Part shown: piece after piece, positions 63,956 to 64,000 of the stretch
How positions within the stretch are numbered: the stretch's first letter is position 1
Layout of the letters: the number at the start of each line of letters is the position of its first letter
DNA from: PALSA-1444 sp964291045
Lineage (GTDB): Bacteria > Chlamydiota > Chlamydiia > Chlamydiales > Rhabdochlamydiaceae
Length of the DNA: 64,000 nucleotides
Reading direction: 5' to 3'
Assembly (NCBI RefSeq): GCF_964291045.1
Contig: NZ_OZ197277.1
Location: forward strand, 1,240,001 to 1,304,000
Made by a program: the position numbers and the translations under genes
The notes under the pieces: generated by a model
What the model was told of the DNA's origin: nothing
Database searches by the model: none
Seen by the model: the letters and a program-made list of their open reading frames with translations, nothing else

Positions 63956-64000
63956 CTTTGTCTCTACTAACTGTATTGAAGAGGAAGCTTGATCTCTTGG

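Overview
The window is a low-GC segment from a member of the Chlamydiae, most likely an environmental Parachlamydiales lineage (Simkania/Rhabdochlamydia-like) rather than a Chlamydia pathogen. The evidence is the housekeeping gene order: waaA-leuS, smpB-dnaN-recF, dcd-ruvB-SpoIID and ssb-pepA resemble known chlamydial neighbourhoods. Around these sit large repeat proteins of the effector kind and many decayed insertion sequences, which the compact Chlamydia genomes lack. The exact family cannot be fixed from the sequence alone.

Layout. Positions 1-3.6 kb hold a large leucine-rich-repeat protein whose C-terminal third looks like an IpaH/SspH-type NEL E3 ubiquitin ligase. At 3.8-12 kb lie two CAU tRNAs, waaA-leuS on the minus strand, and a divergent block (wHTH-like hypothetical, smpB, dnaN, recF). 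At 12.4-15.8 kb is a TPR-like protein built from near-identical 123-bp DNA repeats. The 16-36.8 kb stretch is mostly chromosomal core: pgi, tRNA-Pro, trmB, a patatin, tRNA-Leu, an alpha/beta hydrolase, a glycolipid-type glycosyltransferase, an S9 peptidase, two CNNM/CBS membrane proteins, a DivIC/FtsB-like protein, dcd, ruvB, a SpoIID-type protein, SRP RNA, an outer-membrane barrel, a 993-aa orphan and a Nudix hydrolase. At 37-40.6 kb are a decayed IS3 element, a 40-residue-repeat TPR protein and an IS5-like remnant. At 40.8-50.5 kb the core resumes: POT transporter, RluA-type synthase, pepA, ssb, ridA, lgt, DAHP synthase, a lipoprotein, a Nudix protein and fumC.

The last 13.5 kb (50.5-64 kb) is an accessory island. 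It has a second LRR-NEL protein, IS5-like, ISAs1-like and intact IS1182/IS5-type elements (one with a clear target duplication), four tandem copies of an unrecognised ~230-aa gene on an exact 716-bp period, a displaced fifth copy, and a PI4K/HipA-like kinase-fold protein that may run past the right edge.

The core genes cover Kdo addition to lipid A, DNA replication and repair, ribosome rescue, lipoprotein maturation, glycolysis, the TCA cycle and the shikimate entry step. The accessory proteins (LRR-NEL, TPR, patatin, kinase-like, tandem family) look like a host-interaction repertoire. That role is inferred, not shown. Points worth a second look include the two NEL ligase candidates, the 716-bp array with a variable segment, an lgt gene without a standard start codon, and a four-codon minicistron overlapping the DAHP synthase start.
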